DNA of 10,736 nt from JAUYQR01 sp043727195 (lineage in GTDB: Bacteria; Pseudomonadota; Alphaproteobacteria; Rhodobacterales; Rhodobacteraceae), in assembly GCA_043727195.1 (NCBI GenBank), contig JAYSYZ010000137.1, positions 1-10,736 on the forward strand, read 5' to 3'. The notes under the pieces were generated by a model that did no database searches, was not told the origin of the DNA, and saw only the letters and a program-made list of their open reading frames with translations. Positions within the stretch are counted from its first letter, which is position 1, and each line of letters begins with the position of its first letter. Of this stretch, positions 1-6,626 are shown piece by piece. The position numbers were made by a program, and so were the translations under genes.

Positions 1-354
1 AAACACGTGGTTCATCCCCTCGGGCGCCACCTCGGCAATCTTGGCGGCAAGAGCGATGGCCGGCACGTGACTGGTCTGAAAGAAGGTGTTGTAATAGGCC
101 AGCTCCTCCATCTGCCGCGCCGCGACCTCAGCCAGTTCGCGACGCCCGTAGCCGATGTTCACGCACCACAGGCCCGCCATCCCGTCGATGATCCGGTGCC
201 CCTCGGTATCGGTCAGCCAGACCCCCTTGGCCGATTTCATGATCCGCACACCCTTTTTCGCCAGCGCGGCATTTTCGGAAAACGGGTGCATGTGATGCGC
301 CGCGTCGAGCGCCTGCAATTCGGCGGTCGGCATGTGGTTGGTGATCTTGTTCAT
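1..354 (-). CDS. Class III (omega) aminotransferase, N-terminal part
   Basis: This is the first 118 codons of a PLP-dependent class III aminotransferase; the rest lies beyond the left edge. The visible part starts MNKITNHMPTAEL and carries blocks I recognise from omega-amino acid:pyruvate and putrescine:pyruvate transaminases (SpuC-like): DAAHHMHPF near residue 17, GVWLTDTEG, then DGMAGLWCVNIGYGR, and later YYNTFFQTSH and VAPEGMNHVF. Such enzymes move an amino group from a diamine or omega-amino acid to pyruvate in the cytoplasm. The PLP-binding lysine is outside the window, so activity cannot be judged. The start at 354 is supported by GAGGG (complement of 361-365) six bases upstream. The gene follows the GntR regulator in the same direction across a 115-base gap holding two TGATCA palindromes, which suggests control by that regulator. 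Family assignment is firm; the substrate (polyamine, beta-alanine or other) is inferred from recalled similarity. Confidence 0.88.
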   Translation of the reverse strand, partial: MNKITNHMPTAELQALDAAHHMHPFSENAALAKKGVRIMKSAKGVWLTDTEGHRIIDGMAGLWCVNIGYGRRELAEVAARQMEELAYYNTFFQTSHVPAIALAAKIAEVAPEGMNHVF

Positions 355-405
355 CGGGCACCCTCGCGGTTGAGGCGGGGCATCGGGCCCCGGCTGTACC
401 CCAAG

Positions 406-419
406 GATATGATCAAAAC
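406..419. promoter_or_regulatory. Candidate GntR operator, left copy (TGATCA-centred)
   Basis: An imperfect 14-base palindrome centred on TGATCA (410-415), with 5 of 7 base pairs matching between the arms. It lies about 50 bases upstream of the aminotransferase start. Its centre is 29 bp from the perfect copy at 435-448. On the minus strand TTGAAC (complement of 427-432) and CATATC (406-411) could be a weak -35/-10 pair with a 15-base spacer, so this site would cover the -10. Assignment to the neighbouring GntR protein is inference. Confidence 0.45.
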
Positions 420-434
420 ACGACGGGTTCAAGA

Positions 435-448
435 AATTTGATCAAATT
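435..448. promoter_or_regulatory. Candidate GntR operator, perfect palindrome AATTTGATCAAATT
   Basis: A perfect 14-base inverted repeat, AATTTGATCAAATT, stands between the gntR stop and the aminotransferase start. The TTGATCAA core and 14-base size fit the short palindromes bound by dimeric FadR/FCD-type GntR regulators. Related, weaker copies occur at 406-419 and, upstream of gntR, at 1181-1194. The recurrence in both intergenic spaces of this two-gene unit is the main evidence that it is an operator and not chance AT-rich sequence. Confidence 0.55.
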
Positions 449-469
449 ATCCGCCGCCCGGCCCGGACC

Positions 470-1129
470 CTAGATTTCGCCCTGCGCAATCGCCAGCCGA
501 ACCTGATCCACGCCTTGCGCGATATCGCGCTCGACGGCTGCCGCCAGCGCCCCGGCATCCCCCGCCCGCATCGCAGCCAGCGCCTCTGAATGCCGGTCGG
601 GCAATCCGGCCTTGCCATGGCGGGCGCAGACGACCCGCAGCGACGGCCCAAAGCGCAGCCACAGCGACTGCGCGATATCGACCAGCACCGCCGCACCCGA
701 CGCCTCGTACAGCGCAAAGTGGAACGCATGGTTCGCCGCAAGGTAGGCCGGAATGTCGCCATCACGGATCGCGCGGTCGACCGTGTTGTCCAGCGCCTGC
801 AACCGTTCGATCAACGGCCCGGTCAGGTGGCGCGCCGCCTGCTCGGCCAGCTTCGGCTCGATCGTCAGGCGCGCGAAGGCGACCTGATCCAGCAGACCAA
901 GCGTCAGATGCGGCACCGCCACTCGCCTGTTGCCCTGCGGCAACAGCGCGCCCTCCGCCGTCAGCCGCCGGATCGCCTCGCGCACCGGGGTCATGCCGGC
1001 GCCCAGATCGCCGATCAGGCCCTGAATGGTCACCGGCGCGCCGGGGGCAAGATGACCGTACAGGATCATGTCGCGCAGCCGTGCGTAGGTCACCTGGTGG
1101 CTTGGAATCTTGCGGGTGTCGGCGTCCAT
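470..1129 (-). CDS. GntR-family transcriptional regulator, FCD subfamily
   Basis: A 219-residue cytoplasmic DNA-binding regulator of the usual FadR/FCD length. Residues about 10-75 form the winged helix-turn-helix, with the family's TPVREAIRRLTAEG segment at 47-60 as the recognition region. Residues about 80-215 form the all-helical FCD ligand-binding domain, including the typical NHAFHFALYEASG stretch (133-145) and RHSEALAAMRAGD (179-191). FCD domains often bind a metal through an Asp/Asn and three histidines. H137 and H180 are present, but the position about 22 residues after H180, where another His is common, is D202, so metal binding may be altered. The start is supported by AGGGAG shortly upstream. 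The gene precedes the aminotransferase in the same direction, and TGATCA palindromes lie upstream of both, so it probably regulates itself and its neighbour. The ligand is unknown; an amine or organic acid is a guess from context. Confidence 0.92.
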   Translation of the reverse strand: MDADTRKIPSHQVTYARLRDMILYGHLAPGAPVTIQGLIGDLGAGMTPVREAIRRLTAEGALLPQGNRRVAVPHLTLGLLDQVAFARLTIEPKLAEQAARHLTGPLIERLQALDNTVDRAIRDGDIPAYLAANHAFHFALYEASGAAVLVDIAQSLWLRFGPSLRVVCARHGKAGLPDRHSEALAAMRAGDAGALAAAVERDIAQGVDQVRLAIAQGEI

Positions 1130-1152
1130 CGGGGCTCCCTTCGCTTGCCCTC

Positions 1153-1180
1153 TTTATGACCTCATCGCCCCCGCAATCAA
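1153..1180 (-). promoter_or_regulatory. Possible promoter of the gntR gene
   Basis: Reading the minus strand, TTGATT (complement of 1175-1180) is followed after 16 bases by CATAAA (complement of 1153-1158), a passable sigma-70-type pair. It lies 24 bases upstream of the gntR start and directly downstream of the TGATCA site at 1181-1194. The match is moderate and untested. Confidence 0.35.
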
Positions 1181-1194
1181 GATGTGATCAAATT
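1181..1194. promoter_or_regulatory. Candidate GntR operator upstream of gntR
   Basis: The minus strand reads AATTTGATCACATC, sharing AATTTGATCA with the perfect palindrome at 435-448; 5 of 7 arm positions pair. It sits directly upstream of the possible gntR -35 element, which fits autoregulation by the GntR protein. Inference from sequence recurrence only. Confidence 0.45.
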
Positions 1195-1228
1195 CGGCTC
1201 GCGCACAGGCGACCGCAACCCTGCGCCG

Positions 1229-1243
1229 GCAAAGCCCCTTTGC
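1229..1243 (-). terminator. Weak hairpin after the sugar operon, possible terminator
   Basis: GCAAAG and CTTTGC form a perfect 6-bp stem with a 3-base loop, 36 bases past the stop of the oxidoreductase gene. There is no following U-run, so intrinsic termination is doubtful. It is the only compact hairpin I see between the seven-gene operon and gntR. Confidence 0.22.
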
Positions 1244-1278
1244 AGACCGGTGTCCGCGTCATCCGGCTGCCACCGGCG

Positions 1279-2409
1279 TCAGATCAGCAGCGCCCGCGCC
1301 TCGTCGGGGCCAAGGGCGGCAGGCCGGGTACAGGTCGTCGTCAGCGTCACGAACTGCCCCGTTTCGCCCGATGTCAGGCAGGCCGTCATCACCTCCACCC
1401 CGTGCAGCGTCCGCTCCAGCGAACAGCGCGGGTCGCGTCCGCCCTGAAGCGCCGCGACCATGTCGGCAAGCCCGGCGGTGCGGTAATTCGCAAGGTCGCG
1501 TCCGTTATGGTTCTGGTTGGTCTTGCCGAACGGATGATCCCACGGTTCCAGCGCCGTCAGCACGCCGTCGCGCCCCGCAACCTCCACCGTGCCGCCAAAG
1601 AAGTTCGGATCGGGCACATAAAGCGTGCCTTCGGTCCCATAGAATTCAAAGTGGTTGCGCTTGTGGTGCCAGACGTCCCAGCTGGTCGACAGGTTGATGG
1701 TGGCCCCGCTGTGAAACTCCAGCAGCGCATGGATGTTGGTGGGCGTCTTGACCGGCACCGTCTCGCCGTCGCGCGGGCCGCTGGAGATGACCCGCACGGC
1801 CTGCGCCGATGAAGTCAGCGCGCCAACCCTTTTGACCGGACCAAGGAAGTTGATCAGATCGGCCACATAATATGGCCCAAGGTCCAGCATCGGCCCGGCA
1901 CCCGGCAGGAAAAAGAAGTCCGGGTTCGGATGCCAATGCTCCATCCCGTGGTTCAGAACCGCCGCGCAGCCTGCGGTGACCGTGCCGATCCGCCCCTCAT
2001 CCAGCACGGCACGCGCCTGTTGATGCGACCCGCCAAGAAAAGTATCGGGCGCGCAGCCGACTGCCAGCCCCCGGGCCTTGGCCAGATCGCGCAAGGTGAC
2101 GCCCTGTTCCAGCGTCAGAACCAGCGGCTTTTCCGAATAGGCGTGCTTGCCCGCCTCCAGAATGCGCTTGGTCACGCCGTAATGCGCATCCGGGATGGTC
2201 AGGTTGATCACCACATCCACGGCGGGGTTCGCCAGCAGGTCATCCACCGACTGCGCCTGCGTGTTGAACTCCGCCGCGCGCGCCTGTGCCGCATCCATGT
2301 TCACATCCGCCACGGCGCGCACTTCCAGGCCTTTGAACAAAGGCGCCAGCCGCAGGTACGAGGTCGAGATATTGCCGCATCCGATGATGCCGATTCCAAG
2401 GTTTGTCAT
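1279..2409 (-). CDS. Gfo/Idh/MocA-family NAD(P)-dependent sugar oxidoreductase
   Basis: A 376-residue cytoplasmic dehydrogenase of normal family length, likely oxidising or reducing a hydroxyl/keto group of a sugar or cyclitol. The N-terminal Rossmann fold begins at once with GIIGCGNIS (7-15), and AVADVN (32-37) ends the second strand. The hallmark SEKPL follows at 92-96, with catalytic Lys94. The C-terminal alpha/beta domain has MLDLGPYYVADLI (174-186), YGTEGTLY (257-264) and HNGRDLANY (301-309). Lys94, Asp176 and Tyr180 match the Lys/Asp/Tyr set known from glucose-fructose oxidoreductase; inositol dehydrogenases carry His at the Tyr position. The start at 2409 is preferred because GAGGG lies five bases upstream; in-frame ATGs at 2412 and 2421 are alternatives, the last overlapping the previous stop as ATGA. 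It is the last gene of the operon, directly behind the epimerase-like gene, and the two probably act in sequence. Substrate unknown. Confidence 0.9.
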   Translation of the reverse strand: MTNLGIGIIGCGNISTSYLRLAPLFKGLEVRAVADVNMDAAQARAAEFNTQAQSVDDLLANPAVDVVINLTIPDAHYGVTKRILEAGKHAYSEKPLVLTLEQGVTLRDLAKARGLAVGCAPDTFLGGSHQQARAVLDEGRIGTVTAGCAAVLNHGMEHWHPNPDFFFLPGAGPMLDLGPYYVADLINFLGPVKRVGALTSSAQAVRVISSGPRDGETVPVKTPTNIHALLEFHSGATINLSTSWDVWHHKRNHFEFYGTEGTLYVPDPNFFGGTVEVAGRDGVLTALEPWDHPFGKTNQNHNGRDLANYRTAGLADMVAALQGGRDPRCSLERTLHGVEVMTACLTSGETGQFVTLTTTCTRPAALGPDEARALLI

Positions 2410-2414
2410 CATGT

Positions 2415-2419
2415 CCCTC
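2415..2419 (-). promoter_or_regulatory. Ribosome binding site deciding the oxidoreductase start
   Basis: GAGGG on the minus strand lies five bases before the ATG at 2409, only two before the ATG at 2412 and downstream of the ATG at 2421. Spacing therefore favours the protein starting MTNLGIG. The site overlaps the stop codon of the preceding epimerase gene, so translation of the two is probably coupled. Confidence 0.6.
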
Positions 2420-3167
2420 ATATCATCCCAAGCGCCAGGATCGACCACTTGGCAAAGCGGGCGTGGTCTGACGGGTTGTCATGTTCCATCACGAAATGCT
2501 TGCACCCGACTGCCCGCAGGGCGGCCATCAGGCCGGCCCAGTCCACTGTGCCGTGGCCCACATCGGCCCAGCCATCTTCATCCGTATTCTGGCCTGCCGG
2601 GGCGATGTCCTTGACATGCGCTGCCGTGATACGCGGGCCATAGCGGCGGATCCATTGCAGCGGATCGGCGCCGCCCCGGATCACCCAGGCCACATCCATC
2701 TCCCATTCCAGCGACGGCCCGCCCGCCAGAATCTCGGCCTGCGGGATCGCGCCGTCCGGGGTCGCGACAAATTCGAAATCATGGTTGTGCCAGCCAAAAC
2801 CGATCCCCACCGTCGTGAAGGGCCGCCCCGCCGCCTCCAGCCGCGCGCCAAAGGCCCGCCAGCCCGGGCCGTCAGTGGGTCGCTGATCGGGCATCAGGTG
2901 CGGGCAGTAGATCCGCTCGATCCCCAGCGTCCGCGCGATGTGCAGCGCCCGCGCCGGATCGCCCTCCAGCAGGTCGATCCCGAAATGTGCCGTGGGCATC
3001 TTCAGCCCCGTCGCCTGCAGCCCCGCCGCCATGTCCGCCAGCGTCGTGTCATCGACGTAAAGCCCGCCGTAACCTTCGACCTCCCCGTAGCCAAGCCCCG
3101 CCAGCATGGTCAGCGTATCTGCCAGCGGCGGGAATTTGCGCGAGGAATAGAGTTGATAGGATGGCAT
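2418..3167 (-). CDS. Sugar isomerase/epimerase, xylose isomerase-like TIM barrel
   Basis: A 249-residue protein of the AP-endonuclease-2/xylose isomerase-like TIM-barrel family, whose members epimerise or isomerise sugars, act on 3-keto-glycosides or handle inositol intermediates, usually with a divalent metal. Strands and motifs run in order: GYGEVEGYGGLY (26-37), PTAHFGIDL (58-66), GFGWHNHDFEF (123-133), LEWEMDVAW (153-161), AAHVKDIAP (182-190) and FVMEHDNPSDH (225-235). E132, D158, H184 and E228 match the Glu-Asp-His-Glu metal set of D-tagatose 3-epimerase-type enzymes. There is no signal peptide, so it is cytoplasmic. The start at 3167 is chosen because AAAGGA lies six bases upstream; an in-frame ATG at 3182 overlaps the GH2 stop but has no good ribosome site. 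It sits between the glycosidase and the oxidoreductase, suggesting work on the released or oxidised sugar. The exact reaction cannot be read from sequence. Confidence 0.88.
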   Translation of the reverse strand: MPSYQLYSSRKFPPLADTLTMLAGLGYGEVEGYGGLYVDDTTLADMAAGLQATGLKMPTAHFGIDLLEGDPARALHIARTLGIERIYCPHLMPDQRPTDGPGWRAFGARLEAAGRPFTTVGIGFGWHNHDFEFVATPDGAIPQAEILAGGPSLEWEMDVAWVIRGGADPLQWIRRYGPRITAAHVKDIAPAGQNTDEDGWADVGHGTVDWAGLMAALRAVGCKHFVMEHDNPSDHARFAKWSILALGMI

Positions 3168-3173
3168 GATCTG

Positions 3174-3179
3174 TCCTTT
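3174..3179 (-). promoter_or_regulatory. Ribosome binding site deciding the epimerase start
   Basis: AAAGGA on the minus strand is spaced six bases from the ATG at 3167, giving the protein MPSYQLYSS. It lies downstream of the alternative ATG at 3182, arguing against the 5-residue-longer form. It abuts the GH2 stop codon, consistent with translational coupling. Confidence 0.6.
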
Positions 3180-5542
3180 CATGTCTGACCATAGGTCGCG
3201 GCGTAAAGATGCCGAAGGGTGAATTGCGCGGTGCCCGGCGCATCGGGCACGAACCGGATGGTGCGCGGGCGGCCCGGAAGCAGCGGAAAGGCGTTGTCGG
3301 AAAACCGCCCCGCCACATCCGCCTCCAACGCCACAAAGGCGGCAAATGCCTGCGCCGTCAGAACGATCTCATCTCCCGCGACCACCATCTTCACCTGCGG
3401 GTCGATCAGGTCAAACGTTTTCCACGGCTGTGTCGCGTGAATATCCTCGCCCGATGCGTCGCCCGTCCAGGTCCAGTGCAGCACTTCATCCGCCCGCAAG
3501 TCCACCCGCGCCACGGCGGCCACCCTCTGGGCTGCCTCCGGGCCGATTGTCGCCTCTACCGTCGTCAGGGGCCGCACCGCACCCGCCATCGACAGCGCCG
3601 AGATGGCAATCGTCAGACCCGCCCCCCCCCGCCCGTCATTCACCGCCCGCAGCGTGATCGCGGCGCCCTCCGGCACCGCCACCACAGACACCGGCGCATA
3701 GAAATCCCGCGCCATGTGGTGCAACAGTTTCCAGTTGCCCCCGTGATCGAGGCCGGACCAGCTACACACCGGCCAGGTGTCGTTCAACTGCCAGTACAGG
3801 GTCCCCATGCAATGCGGCTTCAGGCTACGCCACTGCGTCACCGCCGTCTTGATCGCCACGCCCTGCTGGACCTGCGACAGGTAGACGAAATTCGGGAAAT
3901 CCACCGGAAAGCGGAAATACCGGAACATCGTCTCGGCAATCCGGGCATTGCCGCCGGCGTTCTTCTGGTGGCTCTCCATCACCGGGCTGGCGATATTCCA
4001 GTCCACAGGGTCGGCAAAGCTGCGGATCGCCGCCATGGAGGGATAGGACTGAAAGCCGAATTCCGAACAAAAACGCGGCTTTACATCGCGGTAGTGATCA
4101 AAATCCCGCCCCTCGTGCCACACGCTCCAGAAATGCATGTCGCCCGAGCTGTCGTCATGCCAGGCATCGCCAAACGCCATCGGCCCGGGGCTGGGCGAGG
4201 ATGGCCACCAGTTTGCCCCCGGCAGCACCGAATGCAGCGCCGCCTCGACGGTGCGGTTCAGCCGGTCGTAGTTGACCAGATAGCGGTCCCGGTCGTTGCG
4301 CGATTCCGGAAACCAGGTCAGCGCCCCGATCAACTCGTTGTCGCCGCACCAGACCGCCAGACAGGCGTGATGATTGATCCGCGCCACCACATCGCGCACT
4401 TCGGCATCCACCTCGGCCAGAAACTCGGGGGTGGAGGGATACAGATGGCAGGCGAACATGAAATCCTGCCAGACCATCAACCCCATCTCGTCGCACAGGT
4501 CATAAAACCAGTCCGGCTCATACCGCCCGCCGCCCCAGACGCGGATCATGTTCATGTTGGCGTCGACCGCCGATTGCAGCAGGCCACGCACGCCTTCCAC
4601 GGTGATCCGCCCGTTCAGCGCATCGGCCGGTATCCAGTTCGCCCCCCGCGCAAACACCGGCACGCCGTTCACCGCCACCCCGAAGGACCGCCCCGCCGCG
4701 TCCGGCTCCGACACCAGCGCCAGCGCGCGCAAACCGATCCGCCGGGTTGCCACCGCTCCGCCGCCGGTAACCGTCAGGTCCTGCAACACCTGCGCACCAA
4801 GGCCTGCAGGCCACCACAATTCCGGCTCGACAATCGTCAGCACCATCCGGGCCACACCGCCGCGCACCGCCGCCGTCTGCGTCACGCCGCACAGCGTGGC
4901 CGTCACTTCGGTCACCCCCTCGGCATGGATGGCCAGCGCCACCTCTGCCTCCCCATCCCGATGGATCTGCGTCACCACCACATCAGCAATCCGCGGCACG
5001 TCCGGTTCCAGAGCGATCCGGCCCGACACCCCGAACTGGCCCAGCGCGATGTTCCAGTCCCAGCCGAAATCGCATTGCGGCTTGCGCAGCATGTTGGCAA
5101 ACGGGATCGGGCCGTTCACCTCCTGATACGGAATGTAGAACGGCATCTGCGCCTGCCGCTGCGCCGCAACGCGCACCGGACTGCGGAAGGTGATCTCGAT
5201 CTCGTTCTGGCCGCGCCGCAGATGCCCCGTCACCACCACCCGCCAGCGCCGGAACGCATTCGCTGCCGTCAGCACCAGGGCCCCGTTCAGCCGCACCTCG
5301 GCCACCGTATCCAGCCCCTCGATCGCCAGAACCGCCGCCCCGCCGTCATGCGCAAAGGCCCGCCGCGCCACCCAGTCACGCTCGCTGATCCAGCGCACCG
5401 CATATTCGTTGCGGCCCCAATAGGGGTCGGGGATCACCCCGGCACGGTGCAGCGCGGTGATCCCGTCGCCGGGCAGCGCAAATGGCAACAGATGTTCGCC
5501 GCGTTCGTCCGACAGCGTCCAGTCGCCCGCCAGATCGAGCAT
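3179..5542 (-). CDS. Glycoside hydrolase family 2 beta-mannosidase
   Basis: A 787-residue exo-glycosidase releasing terminal beta-linked mannose from small mannosides; GH2 enzymes work by a retaining mechanism with two glutamates. The order is typical: an N-terminal jelly-roll domain (about 1-180, opening LAGDWTL, with QCDFGWDWNIAL at 156-167), an Ig-like domain (about 185-280), then the TIM barrel. The barrel shows ARGANWIPAD (298-307), IRVWGGGRYEPDWFYD (333-348), WCGDNE with acid/base Glu403, and CSEFGFQSYP with nucleophile Glu494. GTLYWQLNDTWPVCSWSGLDH (580-600) is the family's late-barrel block, and beta-sandwich segments follow to the end. The usual beta-mannosidase motif before the acid/base is GNNE; here it is GDNE. 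There is no signal peptide, so it acts on imported substrate. AGAGGA lies eight bases before the start, inside the end of the ATPase gene (3-base gap). Another beta-glycoside specificity is possible but the mannosidase signature is strong. Confidence 0.93.
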   Translation of the reverse strand: MLDLAGDWTLSDERGEHLLPFALPGDGITALHRAGVIPDPYWGRNEYAVRWISERDWVARRAFAHDGGAAVLAIEGLDTVAEVRLNGALVLTAANAFRRWRVVVTGHLRRGQNEIEITFRSPVRVAAQRQAQMPFYIPYQEVNGPIPFANMLRKPQCDFGWDWNIALGQFGVSGRIALEPDVPRIADVVVTQIHRDGEAEVALAIHAEGVTEVTATLCGVTQTAAVRGGVARMVLTIVEPELWWPAGLGAQVLQDLTVTGGGAVATRRIGLRALALVSEPDAAGRSFGVAVNGVPVFARGANWIPADALNGRITVEGVRGLLQSAVDANMNMIRVWGGGRYEPDWFYDLCDEMGLMVWQDFMFACHLYPSTPEFLAEVDAEVRDVVARINHHACLAVWCGDNELIGALTWFPESRNDRDRYLVNYDRLNRTVEAALHSVLPGANWWPSSPSPGPMAFGDAWHDDSSGDMHFWSVWHEGRDFDHYRDVKPRFCSEFGFQSYPSMAAIRSFADPVDWNIASPVMESHQKNAGGNARIAETMFRYFRFPVDFPNFVYLSQVQQGVAIKTAVTQWRSLKPHCMGTLYWQLNDTWPVCSWSGLDHGGNWKLLHHMARDFYAPVSVVAVPEGAAITLRAVNDGRGGAGLTIAISALSMAGAVRPLTTVEATIGPEAAQRVAAVARVDLRADEVLHWTWTGDASGEDIHATQPWKTFDLIDPQVKMVVAGDEIVLTAQAFAAFVALEADVAGRFSDNAFPLLPGRPRTIRFVPDAPGTAQFTLRHLYAATYGQT
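3622..3630 (-). repeat. Nine-G homopolymer inside the GH2 gene
   Basis: A run of nine C on the + strand (nine G in the coding strand) encodes part of NDGRGGAGLT at residues 635-644, in the C-terminal beta-sandwich region after the catalytic barrel. The frame is open through it and the protein ends at a normal length, so the tract is read correctly as given. Runs of this length are prone to slippage or sequencing error. Confidence 0.85.
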
Positions 5543-5545
5543 CTT

Positions 5546-6622
5546 TCAGATCCTCTGTTCCGACTTTGCGTCAAACAGCGACGCCTTGGCGATATCCAGC
5601 CCCAGATGCACCTTGGTTCCCGCCGCCAGACGTCCCTCCACCGGAATGCGCACGCACATGTTCTTCTCGCCGGCCTTCAGCCACAACAGGCTGTCGGCCC
5701 CCAGATTTTCATCGATCTCCACCACCGCGGGAATTGACCGGCCCGGCACCGCCTCGTGCAGGATGGTGATGTGTTCGGGTCGCACCCCCAGGATCGCCTG
5801 ATCCCGCTCCAGCACCGCGCCGCCGTCATAGCCCGCAAGGGCGATCCGCGTATCGCCGAACTGAAACGTCTTGCCGCCGTCCAGCGTTTGCCCCGACAGA
5901 AAGTTCATCGAGGGCGATCCGATAAAACCCGCCACAAACAGGTTCGAGGGCCGGTTGTAAATCGTCTGCGGGTCGTCCAGCTGCTGGATCACCCCGCCCT
6001 TCATCACCGCAATCCGGTCGGCCAGGGTCAGCGCCTCGATCTGGTCATGGGTCACATAGACCATCGTGTTGTTCAGCCGCGTGTGCAGGCGCTTGATCTC
6101 GACCCTAAGCTCGCTGCGCAGCTTTGCATCGAGGTTCGACAACGGTTCGTCGAACAGGAACACATCCACATCCCGCACCAGCGCCCGCCCGATGGCCACC
6201 CGCTGGCGCTGCCCGCCTGACAGTGCACCGGGCTTGCGGTCCAAAAGCGGCTCGATCTGCAGGATTTCCGCCGCCCTCGCCACACGTTTGGCGATCTCGA
6301 CTGCCGGCATCTTGGCATTCTTCAGCCCGAAGGACAGGTTCCCCCGCACCGTCATCTGCGGGTACAGCGCATAAGACTGGAACACCATGCCGATGCCCCG
6401 CTCGCTTGGTTCCGACCAGGTGACGTTCTTGCCCTTGATCCAGACCTGCCCGTCCGAAATGTCCAGCAACCCCGCCAGACAGTTCAGCAGCGTCGATTTC
6501 CCGCAGCCCGACGGGCCCAGCAGCACGACGAACTCGCCCTCCGCGACATCGAGGTTCAGGTCCTTGAGGACTGAGACCGCCCCGAAGTTCAACGTCAGGT
6601 TCTTCACCGAAACAGAATGCAT
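5546..6622 (-). CDS. Sugar ABC transporter ATP-binding protein (MalK/UgpC type)
   Basis: A 358-residue ATPase that powers sugar import and attaches to the two permeases at the inner face of the cytoplasmic membrane. All nucleotide-binding motifs are intact: Walker A GPSGCGKST (36-44), Q-loop Gln82, signature LSGGQ (134-138), Walker B VFLFDEP with Asp158 and Glu159, D-loop SNLDAK (162-167), and switch His192 in VTHDQ. The length and the roughly 120-residue C-terminal extension, with GFIGSPSMNFL at 232-242 and GVRPEHI later, mark the TOBE/OB regulatory domain of MalK/UgpC/MsiK proteins that import oligosaccharides. It starts four bases after the preceding permease gene and ends three bases before the GH2 start codon. 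Some bacteria share one such ATPase among several sugar importers; here it is encoded with its own permeases, so a dedicated role is likely. Confidence 0.96.
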   Translation of the reverse strand: MHSVSVKNLTLNFGAVSVLKDLNLDVAEGEFVVLLGPSGCGKSTLLNCLAGLLDISDGQVWIKGKNVTWSEPSERGIGMVFQSYALYPQMTVRGNLSFGLKNAKMPAVEIAKRVARAAEILQIEPLLDRKPGALSGGQRQRVAIGRALVRDVDVFLFDEPLSNLDAKLRSELRVEIKRLHTRLNNTMVYVTHDQIEALTLADRIAVMKGGVIQQLDDPQTIYNRPSNLFVAGFIGSPSMNFLSGQTLDGGKTFQFGDTRIALAGYDGGAVLERDQAILGVRPEHITILHEAVPGRSIPAVVEIDENLGADSLLWLKAGEKNMCVRIPVEGRLAAGTKVHLGLDIAKASLFDAKSEQRI

Positions 6623-6626
6623 GTGA

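Noticed and set aside
128..361. 77-residue minus-strand frame at the left edge
   Set aside because: It overlaps in another frame the aminotransferase, whose motifs are unmistakable and whose open frame runs off the window edge.
1247..1275. CCGGTG / CACCGG spaced repeat after the oxidoreductase gene as a terminator
   Set aside because: Arms are short, the loop is long, no U-run follows, and such GC words are frequent here.
3209..5737. 842-residue open frame on the + strand opposite the GH2 gene
   Set aside because: It is antisense to a clear beta-mannosidase, is rich in Arg, His, Pro and Gln without domain motifs, and arises from GC-biased third positions of the real gene.
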